Positions 16,923 through 25,683 of a stretch of 64,000 nucleotides of DNA are shown piece by piece. Origin of the DNA: Shinella kummerowiae. GTDB taxonomy: Bacteria; Pseudomonadota; Alphaproteobacteria; Rhizobiales; Rhizobiaceae. The stretch spans positions 401,438 to 465,437 of the forward strand of contig NZ_WUMK01000006.1 of NCBI RefSeq assembly GCF_009827055.1, written 5' to 3'. Position 1 is the stretch's first letter; the number at the start of each line of letters is the position of its first letter. Below the pieces are notes generated by a model, which was not told the origin of the DNA, made no database searches, and worked only from the letters and a program-made list of their open reading frames with translations. The translations under genes were made by a program, and so were the position numbers.

Positions 16923-17463
16923 CCTCCTCTATGCCATCGCCGTCGGCCTCGTCGGTGCGGCCCTTCTGCACATCGTCATCATTCTCTCCCTGCCGAGCTT
17001 TACCGGCCGCGACGCCTATACGCGCGTGCAGAGTTTCGGCGAGACGAACCGCTTCTTCCCGCTCGCCAATACCAGCGACACGCTGGCGCCGATCAACGAC
17101 GATCCGGCCATGAAGACCGCCGTCTGCACCTTCTCGGTGGAAAATGGCCCGATCCGTCTTTTCGCGGCGGGCGACGTGCCCTTCTGGTCGCTCGTCGTCT
17201 ATGACGGAGCCTCCAACGAGGTGTTCAGCATGAACGACCGCACCTCGGTCAGCGGCGCGCTCGACACGCTGGTCGCAACGCCCATCCAGCTCATCGGCAT
17301 CCGCAAGGCGGTGCCGCAGGAGCTGGAACAGTCGATCCTGGTCGAAATGCGCGGCGAGGAAGGCTATGCGGTGCTGCGCACCTTCGTGCCCACGCGTAGC
17401 CGCCAGGAAGCGGCAACCGCCTTTCTCGCGGATGCCAGTTGCGAAGCCTTTACCGCCGATTAG
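16915..17463 (+). CDS. DUF1254 domain protein
   Basis: 182 aa from the ATG at 16915, inside the end of the previous gene. One N-terminal membrane segment (residues about 4-24) is followed by 'AYTRVQSFGETNRFFPL', then 'VCTFSVENGPIRLFAAGDVPFWSLVVYD', which fits the small rhizobial DUF1254 proteins. Together with the upstream gene it appears to be a split version of a two-domain envelope protein. Function unknown. Confidence 0.8.
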   Translation: MRNLLYAIAVGLVGAALLHIVIILSLPSFTGRDAYTRVQSFGETNRFFPLANTSDTLAPINDDPAMKTAVCTFSVENGPIRLFAAGDVPFWSLVVYDGASNEVFSMNDRTSVSGALDTLVATPIQLIGIRKAVPQELEQSILVEMRGEEGYAVLRTFVPTRSRQEAATAFLADASCEAFTAD

Positions 17464-17659
17464 GCTAAAAACGGCGTGTCATCCCATGCAACCGGCCGCG
17501 TAGGAGCCTTCCGGCCGGATGTCGCCGGCAAGCGCCTTCGCAAGCATCGTGGAATTAGAGAGATTGCGCACCGGTGACCGTTGTTGTGCGCTCGAAAATA
17601 CGACGACAACCGATCACGCGGCAGCAGGGCAAACACCTGCCACGCCCGATCGATGACGA

Positions 17660-17848
17660 TCAGGGCCGGCGGGCTGTATCCTGCGTGTTTTTCTTCACCG
17701 TCTTGCTGCGTGCGGCCAGCATGGCCGGTGTCAGGCGCTCATAGCGCACGCCGGTGAACAGAAGCACCTGGGCCGGGGCCTCGCGGCGAATGGTGTCGCG
17801 TCTCGTCGTTCGCGCGAGCCATTCCTTCAATCGTACTACGTCTGCCAT
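17660..17848 (-). CDS. Small conserved hypothetical protein
   Basis: 62 aa from the ATG at 17848, preceded by a good GGAGG site 7 bp upstream, which is the main reason to believe in it. The sequence MADVVRLKEWLARTTRRD and 'PAQVLLFTGVRYERL' reads like a short basic rhizobial protein; I recall similar 'VLLFTGVRYER' peptides but cannot name a family. It stands alone in an otherwise gene-poor kilobase. Confidence 0.6.
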   Translation of the reverse strand: MADVVRLKEWLARTTRRDTIRREAPAQVLLFTGVRYERLTPAMLAARSKTVKKNTQDTARRP

Positions 17849-18179
17849 TCTCGCCTCCAAAAGAAGAATCGAGACGGATGAAGTACTCCTACAATCTCAC
17901 CCTGCCCGTTTCCGGGCCGGTGCATCCGGTTCCGTCGTCACCCGGCTGCGACATGAGCTGATGTCATCCCAGTCGCATACAGGGGGAAAACGGCGATACG
18001 AGTCCAAAAGTTTCCCATTCACGAGAAATTGTCCTGGACCGCCCGGTATCCGGACCATCGCACCTTTCCCATCGACCCGGCGGCGCCCTCTGGCGGACCG
18101 CCGTTCCAATACCCGAATCATACCACGTCTATCGAATTAGACGAGCCGATCCATGTCCCTAAAACTAACGACTATCGAG

Positions 18180-18194
18180 TTAACATGCTGTTAA
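18180..18194. promoter_or_regulatory. Perfect CtrA box TTAA-N7-TTAA
   Basis: TTAACATGCTGTTAA, a perfect match to the alphaproteobacterial CtrA consensus TTAA-N7-TTAA, embedded in a longer palindrome (GTTAACATGCTGTTAAC). It lies about 240 bp upstream of the DUF2336 gene. CtrA is the essential cell-cycle response regulator of this class; binding here is inferred from sequence. Confidence 0.6.
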
Positions 18195-18342
18195 CACTAG
18201 CCTGAAGACCGCACGCGCGCAGTTCCCTACGGCACAGGTGCCCGCGACAGCGGCGTCCCGATGCGGCACGCAACGGCGCATGCACATTCTGCAACTCCCG
18301 CGGCAGCGCTTTGTAAACATTGCGGTTTCCGCGCGAGCAAGG

Positions 18343-18357
18343 TTAACGGCTCGCTAA
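18343..18357. promoter_or_regulatory. Near-perfect CtrA box TTAA-N7-CTAA
   Basis: TTAACGGCTCGCTAA matches 7 of 8 positions of the CtrA full site and lies about 76 bp upstream of the GTG start of the DUF2336 gene, a typical promoter distance. Two boxes 150 bp apart before the same gene make chance less likely. Confidence 0.5.
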
Positions 18358-18432
18358 CGCTTTTCCTCTATTTTTCATGAACGACAATGGGGATCGGCAA
18401 GGGGCTGCCGGTCCGGGGATGACGGGTGTTTT

Positions 18433-19410
18433 GTGGCGGACAGGTTTCGCGAATTGGAGAGACCGCAGGCGGGGCGGCCGAAGGACATCGTCTTGATGGC
18501 CACGGTTTCCAGCTTCGAGAGCCTGCGTCTTCCGTCAAGGTCGGATCTTCATCAGTTCGGCGAACTGTTTGAGCCTCTCTATGACGCGTCGAGCGAGGAA
18601 GCGCGCCGGCAGGCCGTCGCCGCCCTGTCGCGCTGCCCGCAGATCCCCGATGACACCGCCCTCTTCATCGCCCGCCAGCCGATCGGCATCGCCGCGATTT
18701 TCCTCATGGGCGCGAAGGCCATTCCCGATGCGACACTGATGCGCATCCTGCGGGCGGCCGGTCCCGAGCACGCCCGCGCCATCGGCAAGCGCGACGATCT
18801 TTCGCCCGCCATCGTCGAGGCGCTGGTCGGCACCCACCAGGACCATGCAAGCCGCCGCACCGGGGACGACCGCGAGGCGGCGCTCAGGGAAGCGGCAAGG
18901 CTGGAGCGGGAAGAGGAGATTCGCGACGAGCTGCGCGCCCTCGTTCGCGCCGCAACGCCGGCCACCGAAGCGCCCGCCGGGCTCGAACCGGCAACCGAGA
19001 TGCATCAGGCGCTGTTCGTGCGCTTTGCGCGCGGCGGGGAAATCGGCATGCTGGCGGTGACGCTCGCCGATGCGCTCGCCTCCAGCCAATGGCTTTCGGA
19101 GCGCATCCTGCTCGATGTGTCCGGACGACAGCTTGCCGAAACGCTGGTGGCGCTCGACGTGCCCGAAGCCGATGGCGTTTTCGTTCTGGGAAAGATTTAT
19201 CCGCATCTTGCCGCGGGCGGCGCGGCAGAGTTGTTGTCGACGCTAGACCCCGCCGAGGCTGTCCTCCGGGTCGAAAGCTGGCAGCGGGCGGACAGCTACA
19301 CGAACGGCGATGGCCTGCCGAAGGCGGCCAATGGCGACGACGCGCAGGCGAATGGGCAGGATCACCATGACAGGTCCTCCGTGACGAAACGGCAACGCGC
19401 CGCCGGTTGA
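18433..19410 (+). CDS. DUF2336 domain protein
   Basis: 325 aa from a GTG at 18433; an ATG at 18496 (MATVSSFESL) is the alternative. 'LFEPLYDASSEEARRQAVAALSRCPQIPDDTALFIARQPIGIAAIFLMGA' is the DUF2336 helical repeat region. A conserved 'RAIGKRDDLSPAIVEALV' follows. The C-terminus is low-complexity and charged. DUF2336 proteins are restricted to Alphaproteobacteria and their role is not known to me; two CtrA boxes upstream suggest cell-cycle-linked expression. Confidence 0.85.
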   Translation: MADRFRELERPQAGRPKDIVLMATVSSFESLRLPSRSDLHQFGELFEPLYDASSEEARRQAVAALSRCPQIPDDTALFIARQPIGIAAIFLMGAKAIPDATLMRILRAAGPEHARAIGKRDDLSPAIVEALVGTHQDHASRRTGDDREAALREAARLEREEEIRDELRALVRAATPATEAPAGLEPATEMHQALFVRFARGGEIGMLAVTLADALASSQWLSERILLDVSGRQLAETLVALDVPEADGVFVLGKIYPHLAAGGAAELLSTLDPAEAVLRVESWQRADSYTNGDGLPKAANGDDAQANGQDHHDRSSVTKRQRAAG

Positions 19411-19422
19411 AATCCGGTTCCG

Positions 19423-19554
19423 TTAGAAAATCCGGCGCTTGGCCGGCAGGCGAACCGTCGCGCCTTCGTTGCGCTCGGCGGAGAGCGCGGCCAGCATGGT
19501 CACGACGAACATTCCCGAAATCAGCAGTGCAAGGGCAGGCAGCACGATAAACAT
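19423..19554 (-). CDS. 43-aa single-pass membrane miniprotein
   Basis: A short frame encodes MFIVLPALALLISGMFVVTM, then LAALSAERNEGATVRLPAKRRIF. Residues 2-24 form one hydrophobic helix, followed by a basic tail (KRRIF at the end). A GGAGA site sits 8-12 bp upstream of the ATG, and a perfect hairpin (CACAGGC CGTT GCCTGTG at 19574-19591) lies just before it. It sits between the converging DUF2336 gene and the RTX gene. Function unknown; the ribosome binding site and membrane-helix pattern support a real gene. Confidence 0.6.
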   Translation of the reverse strand: MFIVLPALALLISGMFVVTMLAALSAERNEGATVRLPAKRRIF

Positions 19555-19645
19555 GGGTGTTTCTCCAAGGGTTCACAGGCCGTTGCCTGTGCCTCCCTTT
19601 TCCCATGTCGGCCGCCCGCCGGCTGTTCCCGCAGGAACAGGACGG

Positions 19646-21295
19646 TCAGAACAGGAAGTCGCCCTTCGACAGATCGGAGAGATCGACATGCTTCAGCGTC
19701 AGCACATCGTTGCCGGCGCGGATCAGCACGTCGTCGCCGCTCTGCACCGCATGGTTCTTCACGAGGTCGGCAAAGCTGGTGATGTCCGCAAGGCCGGAGA
19801 AATCGACGCGGTCCGTGCCCGGCGCAAAATCCGTCACGCTGTCCTTGCCCGAGCCCTTGGAGAAGAGGAAGACATCCGCCCCGCTGCCGCCGATGAGCGT
19901 GTCGTTGCCCTTGCGGCCATCGAGGATGTCGTTGCCGGCCCCACCGGAGAGGATGTTGCCGCCGCTGTTGCCGATGATCACATTGTCCAGCTCATTGCCG
20001 GTGCCGCGCATGTCGGCGGTGCCGAGCAGGATGAGCTTTTCGAGATTGGCGCCGAGCTTGTAACTCACCGACGACTGGACCGTGTCGGTCCCCTCGCCAG
20101 CCTTTTCCACGAGCTTCAGGGCCGCGTCGGCGACGAGATAGGTGTCGTTGCCCTTGCCGCCCGCCACCCAGCCGATCACCTTGCCGCCGCGTGTGTCAAA
20201 AATGTCGTTGCCGGCGCCGAGAGAGACATGGCCACGGATCGTGCCATTGTTGGTGATGGCCTCGATGCCGTTGCCGCCCTTCAGCGCCAGGCTTTCGGCC
20301 GTCAGCGACCCGTTGTTGGAAAAGACGTTCTTGCCGCTGCCGAGCAGGGAAACCGCGACACCCGAGGTCGCTGTGACGGAGCCGTTGTTGGTCAGAGTGG
20401 CATTCGCGCCGTCGATATAGATGCCGGACGCGCCCTTCAGGGTACCGTTGTTGGTGATCTGCGCGGCCGCACCGCCGACGTCGATGCCATCCCCGGACGT
20501 CGAGGTGATCGTCTTGTGGTTGGCAAAGTTGGCGTTTGCACCATCCAGCCGCACGGCATCCCGGGCGGCCGTGATCGTGCCGTTGTTCGACATGACGAGG
20601 TTGGCGCCCGTCACGACAATGCCCTCGTCGCCGCGCGAAAGGATCTTGCCGTTGTTGGTGATGATGGCGTTCGCGCCGGTCACCGTGATCGCGTCGAGCT
20701 TGGCATCGATCGTGCCGCTGTTGGTCACGATGGCCTTCAGGCCGACGCTGCGAATGCCGTCATCCGCCGTCGAGCGGATGAGCCCGTAATTGGTGACGAT
20801 CGTCTTCACGCCCGAGGCGATCACCGCATCGCCGACGCTTTTCACCGTGCCATGGTTGGTGACGAGCGCATCGTCACCCTTCGCCTTGACACCGGCGCCG
20901 CTCGACAGCACGGAGCCGCGGTTGGTGAAATTCAGGCCTTCGCCGGTAAAGACACCGGCATAGGTGCCGCCGGACAGCGTGCCGAGATTGGTAAGGATCA
21001 GGTCCGCGCCACTCGCCATCAGGCCGATCAGCTTGGCGGAAACGACGCCGTTCGCCTTGATGGTGACATCGCCGGCATTCGCCTGGGTTGCGGAGGCGCC
21101 CAGAACCACGCCGTTTCCGGCGGAGGAGCTGACCCTGCCGTCGAACACCAGCGAGCGACCCGCATAGAGGCCGGAGGCATCGACGGCCGTGCCCTTGGTG
21201 GCGATCGAAACGCCGGGCGCGAGGATCCACTGGCTGTTTGCCTGTTTGGCAAGGAGCGTCGACGTCATGTCGACCTTGATGTCATATTTGGTCAT
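19646..21295 (-). CDS. RTX calcium-binding repeat protein with NNGT beta-helix repeats
   Basis: 549 aa from the ATG at 21295. Residues about 25-400 are built from some fifteen imperfect repeats around the core 'VTNNGTI...GDAIxxxGxxA', consistent with a right-handed beta-helix. The C-terminal 150 residues contain RTX nonapeptides (GGAGNDILDG, KGNDTLIGGSGADVF) that bind calcium, ending in DFLF, a typical type I secretion C-terminus. No N-terminal signal peptide is visible. It is probably a secreted surface or matrix protein exported by a type I system; no HlyB/HlyD genes are seen in the window. Confidence 0.85.
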   Translation of the reverse strand: MTKYDIKVDMTSTLLAKQANSQWILAPGVSIATKGTAVDASGLYAGRSLVFDGRVSSSAGNGVVLGASATQANAGDVTIKANGVVSAKLIGLMASGADLILTNLGTLSGGTYAGVFTGEGLNFTNRGSVLSSGAGVKAKGDDALVTNHGTVKSVGDAVIASGVKTIVTNYGLIRSTADDGIRSVGLKAIVTNSGTIDAKLDAITVTGANAIITNNGKILSRGDEGIVVTGANLVMSNNGTITAARDAVRLDGANANFANHKTITSTSGDGIDVGGAAAQITNNGTLKGASGIYIDGANATLTNNGSVTATSGVAVSLLGSGKNVFSNNGSLTAESLALKGGNGIEAITNNGTIRGHVSLGAGNDIFDTRGGKVIGWVAGGKGNDTYLVADAALKLVEKAGEGTDTVQSSVSYKLGANLEKLILLGTADMRGTGNELDNVIIGNSGGNILSGGAGNDILDGRKGNDTLIGGSGADVFLFSKGSGKDSVTDFAPGTDRVDFSGLADITSFADLVKNHAVQSGDDVLIRAGNDVLTLKHVDLSDLSKGDFLF

Positions 21296-21395
21296 TCTTG
21301 TCGGGCGTCCATCATTGACGTCATCACGTCTTAAAATCCTATCGGCAAACAATCCGTTTCAATTGCGGCCGTCATCGTCCAATCCGTGCAGAGGG

Positions 21396-21767
21396 TTAAC
21401 GGCGGAAGAAGCCGTCATCCTTCGGTTCGGCCGTGCCGAAATCCATCAGGTCGCCAAGATCGTCGGTCTCGACGGTCAGCACCCAGAGGTCGCTGTCGAA
21501 GCGCCGCTCCCGGTCGATCGCCGCGCCGACGGCGCTTGCCTCCACGCGGTCCAGCCGCGTCTCGAACAGCCGCCGGTCGCTCTCCTCCGCCTCGAAGAAA
21601 CTCTGCGGCGCCGGGGCATGCAGGCTCTCCGAACCGTCGCGAAAAACCTGCCGCACGAACACCGCACCCGCCTCCTCCGCGCCCTTCGCCTCGACAGCCG
21701 CGAAATCGCCACGGGCAAAGACGCGGCGCATCAGGGCGGAGACGAAGATATCGGTGCGAAGGCGCAT
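21396..21767 (-). CDS. DUF1491 family protein
   Basis: 123 aa from the ATG at 21767 (MRLRTDIFVSALMRRVFARGDFAAVEAKGAEEAGAVFV). This opening, then 'FRDGSESLHAPAPQSF' and 'RLFETRLDRVEASAVGAAIDRERRFDSDLWVLTVE', is the standard DUF1491 layout, an alphaproteobacterial family of about 110-120 aa with no established function. It lies 44 bp downstream of the chemoreceptor gene on the same strand. Confidence 0.9.
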   Translation of the reverse strand: MRLRTDIFVSALMRRVFARGDFAAVEAKGAEEAGAVFVRQVFRDGSESLHAPAPQSFFEAEESDRRLFETRLDRVEASAVGAAIDRERRFDSDLWVLTVETDDLGDLMDFGTAEPKDDGFFRR

Positions 21768-21811
21768 GGTCGCGGCATACACCGCACCGCGCGCCGGGGC
21801 AATCGCTAGAC

Positions 21812-23254
21812 CTATAGGCGGATCGCCAACCGCAGCCCGCCCCAGTGCCGGCCATTGACGGTAATGGGGGCGGAGATGTCCTTCATCAGCACGAACTGCC
21901 CGCCGCCCATGTCGCGGCGATAGGTCTGGAGGAGAAACGGCTCTTTATTGCGGCCGGCGGCCAGCCCCACCCGGTCGTCGAAGATGCGGCGGTTGCGGCA
22001 GTTCGCGGTGTTCCACGCCGGATCGCCCGGCCGCTGCGGCTCGGAGAATTTGCGGTTGTGCGTCGGCAGGTAGCCGTTCTCGTCCACCGCCGCGCAGAAG
22101 GCGATGCGCTCGTCGCGCGTGGCGGCCGGCTCCTGGATTGCCGGCAGCACGCGGTCGGTGAAGTCGGTGAAGCGCGTCATCATCTGCACCGGGTCGGTGC
22201 CGGGGATCGGCCGATACTGCCGGTCGAACAGCGCCTCCATGCCGATCTCGCCGCTCAGCACGGCCGCGGTGAAGCGGGCAGAGACCGCGTCACCCAAGTC
22301 CTGGACCAGGCGGATATAGGGGCTGTCCGGCGTCTCGATGCCCGCACTCGCCGTCGCCTGGATGATGCGCTCGGAAATAGTCACCACCTCGCCGACCTTG
22401 CCGGAGGCCTTCTGCAGCACCGCGTTGGAACGGATGATCTCCGTCGAGGCAGCACCGATCGACCGGGCGAATTCGCTGCATTGCTTGTCGACGGCACCCG
22501 TCGTGGCGGCGAGCGAGGAGGCGCTGTCGAGGATTTTCGACATGACCGTCTCCACGCCGGCAAACGAGCCCTGCACGTCCGACGCCGTTGCCTTCACGCC
22601 CTCGGCCGAAACGCGCGCGCCCTCGCCCGCCGCCTCCAGCCGGTCGATGCGTGCGCGCAGTTCCTGCAAGGTCTTCTGGATCGAGGCGGTCGTGCTGGAG
22701 GTTTCCAGCGACAGCGCGCGCACCTCCGTCGCAACCACGGCAAATCCCTTGCCCGCCTCGCCCGCACGCGCCGCCTCGATTGCGGCATTCAGTGCCAGAA
22801 GGTTGGTCTGCCGCGCGATGGTGCCGATCGCATCGGCGAGCCGGCCGACATCTGCCAGCGCCCTGGAAAAGGCGGCAATCTCGGTGCCGATCTCGTTGGA
22901 GGCCGTCACCATATGGTCGATCGCGGCAATCGAGCCGTCGAGCTGCACCGCCTGTTCGCCGAGCACCTTGCGGGCGCTCGCGGCCAGTTGGTCGGTCTCT
23001 CCGAGCGCACGGGCAATGTCGCCATTGGTGCTGGCAATGGCCGTCGCCGACTGGGTCAGGCGGGTAAAGAGGCCGGCATGCTCACGCGATTGCGCGGCCG
23101 TGTCCTGAATGGAGCCGGCAATATCGACCAGATGCAGGCCGAGATCCGAAGCCTCGGCCGCCAACCCGCCGACGACCCGGCGCAGCGCCTCCGCATCGGC
23201 CGGTGCTTCGTCTTCAAATGTATTAGCAAACTCACGCAAGGCAGCATTGGACAT
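21812..23254 (-). CDS. Soluble methyl-accepting chemotaxis protein with C-terminal sensor domain
   Basis: 480 aa. No membrane segment is visible. The signalling hairpin '[32 protein letters not shown]' is at about residues 148-180. The C-terminal 150 residues hold the conserved '[26 protein letters not shown]', '[16 protein letters not shown]', '[25 protein letters not shown]' and '[11 protein letters not shown]' of the PAS/Cache-like sensor common at the C-terminus of soluble rhizobial chemoreceptors. It should sense a cytoplasmic signal and act on CheA/CheW. A weak TTAA-N7-TTTA sequence lies 48 bp upstream. Confidence 0.9.
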   Translation of the reverse strand: MSNAALREFANTFEDEAPADAEALRRVVGGLAAEASDLGLHLVDIAGSIQDTAAQSREHAGLFTRLTQSATAIASTNGDIARALGETDQLAASARKVLGEQAVQLDGSIAAIDHMVTASNEIGTEIAAFSRALADVGRLADAIGTIARQTNLLALNAAIEAARAGEAGKGFAVVATEVRALSLETSSTTASIQKTLQELRARIDRLEAAGEGARVSAEGVKATASDVQGSFAGVETVMSKILDSASSLAATTGAVDKQCSEFARSIGAASTEIIRSNAVLQKASGKVGEVVTISERIIQATASAGIETPDSPYIRLVQDLGDAVSARFTAAVLSGEIGMEALFDRQYRPIPGTDPVQMMTRFTDFTDRVLPAIQEPAATRDERIAFCAAVDENGYLPTHNRKFSEPQRPGDPAWNTANCRNRRIFDDRVGLAAGRNKEPFLLQTYRRDMGGGQFVLMKDISAPITVNGRHWGGLRLAIRL

Positions 23255-23372
23255 GGCTCGACAATCCTCCCGGCAATCGGAGGATTATCCGGCAGGCATG
23301 GTTAATGCTTCCTTTAAAAACAACCGGTAGATGCGCGCGCCGCAGTCGTACGACTTTGGTCGCATGCGCACC

Positions 23373-24101
23373 TTACAGCGCGCCGATATCCTTCAGCTTG
23401 GCGAGCACCTGCGTGTTCGGCTCGCCGGTCACCGGAAGACGGTAATGCTTCTCAAAATGGCGGATCGCCAGGCGGGTCTTTTCACCGATGAGGCCGTCCA
23501 CCGCGATATCCGTATAGGCGATGTTGCTCAGCCCCTTCTGGATCTTCATCACCAGGTCGCTCGGCGCCGGTTTTGCCACCGCGGAGGTGACGGCCGGATC
23601 GGCCTCGGCTTCCATGATCGCCGCGGCGACCGGGTCGGCCTCGTCCTGTTTCGCCTCGCTTGCCGTCGCCGGCTGCTTCTCGATGACCTTGGCCACCTCG
23701 TCGAAGGGCCGCTCGCCGGGCATTACGTCGGTGACCTCAGGCAGTTCCTCGCCCTCTTCCAGCCGCTCGATGACGAAGGTCGTCTGGTCATGCGGCTCGG
23801 GTTTCGTCGCGGTGAAGCCCAGCGAATTGTCGGCCGCGCGCATCTTGAGGAACGGGGCTGGATGGCCGCCCGGCTGATACCACAGCGCATTGGCCGCCAC
23901 GAAGGAGAACACGACGAGGAAGGCGCAGGTGCCGCCGACGGTGGCCGGATGGCGCGCGGCAAGCCCTCCGAGCGCGACAAGCCCGGTGATGACGACGTTC
24001 GGCCGGCGCGGCGGCGGTGCTGCGGCACGCTTGCCGGAACCGCCCTTGCGGGCCTGGCCTTGCGGCCGCCGCTCAGGCTGTTTTCTGACGTGCGCGTTCA
24101 T
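23373..24101 (-). CDS. Membrane-anchored peptidoglycan-binding domain protein
   Basis: 242 aa from the ATG at 24101, which lies 29 bp inside the end of the histidine kinase gene. A basic cytoplasmic tail (residues 1-35) and a hydrophobic region at about 37-73 precede an acidic linker. The C-terminal PG_binding_1 domain (about 185-240) includes 'VMKIQKGLSNIAYTDIAVDGLIGEKTRLAIRHFEKHYRLPVTG'. The overlap with the kinase gene suggests the two act together, perhaps reporting cell wall state. Confidence 0.85.
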   Translation of the reverse strand: MNAHVRKQPERRPQGQARKGGSGKRAAAPPPRRPNVVITGLVALGGLAARHPATVGGTCAFLVVFSFVAANALWYQPGGHPAPFLKMRAADNSLGFTATKPEPHDQTTFVIERLEEGEELPEVTDVMPGERPFDEVAKVIEKQPATASEAKQDEADPVAAAIMEAEADPAVTSAVAKPAPSDLVMKIQKGLSNIAYTDIAVDGLIGEKTRLAIRHFEKHYRLPVTGEPNTQVLAKLKDIGAL

Positions 24102-25683
24102 GGGTCGTGTCCTTGCCATCGAGCGACGGCTCGTAAACGGTCTCGCTGCCTGCCGCAAGGCGCGGCGGGAAATCGACGGTGGATGCCGTGGTCAGCCGGT
24201 GCTCGTCCTCGTGCAGGACGCCCGACCCGTCCGCCGGCACGCGGATGGTGATGACCGTGCCCTCGCCCGGCCGGCTCTGGATGACGAAGCTGCCGCCATG
24301 CAGCGCCACGAGACCCTTGACGAGCGACAGGCCAAGCCCTGTGCCTTCGTATTTGCGGGTATATTCGTTCTGCACCTGCATGAAGGGCTGGCCGATGAGC
24401 GCGAGCTTGTCGGCCGGAATGCCGATGCCCGTATCGCTGACCGTCAGCAACAGGTCCTTGCCTTCCCGCGCCGCATCGATGGTGACGATGCCGCCGCGGT
24501 CGGTGAACTTGATCGCATTGCCGACGAGGTTGATCAGGATCTGCTGGATCGCCCGCTGGTCGGCCACCGCCTCGCCGATGGCGCGCGGGACGCGGCTGGT
24601 CAGCTTGATGCCCTTGTCGCGCGCCTGGAGGCCGAGCATCTGCTCGCAGGCCCGCACGCTGTCGGCGACGATGAAGGGCTCGGTCAAGAGTTCGTAGCGG
24701 CCGGCCTCGATCTTCGAGACGTCCAGCATGGTGTTGACCACCGACAGCAGGTGTGATCCCGACTGGTGGATCAGGGCGACATATTCGCGCTGGCGGTCGT
24801 TCTCGAGCTTGCCGAAATACTCGCCGGTCAGGATATCGGAGAAGCCGAGGATGGCATTCAGCGGCGTGCGCAGCTCATGGCTGACGGCGGCCAGGAAACG
24901 CGTCTTGGCGTCGTTGGCCGATTCGGCCTCCGCCGTCTTGCGCGCACCTTCGCTTCTCAGCCGTGCCTCTTCGGACATGTCGCGCGACTGGGCGACGACG
25001 GCCGCAAGCGCGCCGTCCGCACCGTGCAGCGCCGTCATTTCCACGCGCATATGCATGAACTGCTCGGCATCCGCCTCCAGGCGTGGGCGATCGATGCGGA
25101 TGTCCACCGTCTCGCGCACCCCACCCTGGCGCAGGCGATCGATCGCGGCGAGGAAACCGAGCCGGTCGGAGATGTGGATCTGGTCGAGGTAGCCGCGCGC
25201 CATCGGGTCGCGCATCCAGGCGAGCATGTCGGCGCGGTCGCGGCCGTGCACGGCGGTGACGAAACCGCGCGCATCATGCAGCGTCACGAGGCCGGCAAAG
25301 AGATCATAAGGCGAGGACGTCTGGACCGGCGCGGTGGCGGCGAGCTCCTCGGCAAAGGTCTTCGGCTTCATCGGCCTGGGCTGGCGCGTCGCGGTCGCGG
25401 CGGCGGCCAGCAGCGCGCCGGCGCCGACGACGGCCACGCCGGCGGGCAGCGCGGCAGAAGCGGGCATGATGGCGGAAAGCGCGAGCGGCAGGCCGGGAAC
25501 GGCGGCAAGAAGCGCCAGCGTCGTGGCACGCAACGACGCGGACGGGCGCTCGTCCGTCGCGCCCACGCCCGCAACGCCCGCAACGGCGCCCAGGCGGGCT
25601 GCCATTCTGTCAGCGATGGTGGTCAATTGGCGCAACGCAAAACCCTGCCGTTTATGTTCTTTTGTGTGAGCCCAAAATCGCAT
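24073..25683 (-). CDS. Membrane-bound PAS sensor histidine kinase
   Basis: 536 aa from the ATG at 25683 (start uncertain, no strong ribosome binding site). Two membrane segments (about 54-71 and 78-96) are followed by a PAS-like region (128-235, 'MARGYLDQIHISDRLGFLAAIDRLRQGG') and an HisKA domain with phospho-acceptor His269 in SHELRTPLNAILGFSD. ATP-binding boxes follow: NLVGNAIKFTDRGG, SDTGIGIP and GTGLGLSLVKG. The dimerisation domain resembles the PleC/DivJ type of alphaproteobacterial cell-cycle kinases, so the partner may be DivK-like; that is inference. No response regulator gene is adjacent. Confidence 0.9.
   Translation of the reverse strand: MRFWAHTKEHKRQGFALRQLTTIADRMAARLGAVAGVAGVGATDERPSASLRATTLALLAAVPGLPLALSAIMPASAALPAGVAVVGAGALLAAAATATRQPRPMKPKTFAEELAATAPVQTSSPYDLFAGLVTLHDARGFVTAVHGRDRADMLAWMRDPMARGYLDQIHISDRLGFLAAIDRLRQGGVRETVDIRIDRPRLEADAEQFMHMRVEMTALHGADGALAAVVAQSRDMSEEARLRSEGARKTAEAESANDAKTRFLAAVSHELRTPLNAILGFSDILTGEYFGKLENDRQREYVALIHQSGSHLLSVVNTMLDVSKIEAGRYELLTEPFIVADSVRACEQMLGLQARDKGIKLTSRVPRAIGEAVADQRAIQQILINLVGNAIKFTDRGGIVTIDAAREGKDLLLTVSDTGIGIPADKLALIGQPFMQVQNEYTRKYEGTGLGLSLVKGLVALHGGSFVIQSRPGEGTVITIRVPADGSGVLHEDEHRLTTASTVDFPPRLAAGSETVYEPSLDGKDTTHERARQKTA

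Larger units (their letters stand above)
17849..18432. other. 584-bp gene-free region upstream of the DUF2336 gene
   Basis: No supported gene. A 74-codon frame on the minus strand (17897-18121) lacks a ribosome binding site and was not accepted. The right half contains two CtrA-type boxes (listed separately) and is the presumed promoter region of the DUF2336 gene. Confidence 0.6.

Noticed and set aside
17897..18121. 74-codon minus-strand frame upstream of the DUF2336 gene
   Set aside because: No ribosome binding site and no family-like pattern; lies in a region that looks regulatory.
19439..21334. 631-codon plus-strand frame
   Set aside because: Antisense of the repeat protein; its apparent periodicity only mirrors the NNGT repeats on the other strand.
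23302..23316. TTAA-N7-TTTA upstream of the chemoreceptor as a CtrA site
   Set aside because: Only 7 of 8 positions in an A/T-rich spot and a single occurrence; too weak to list.
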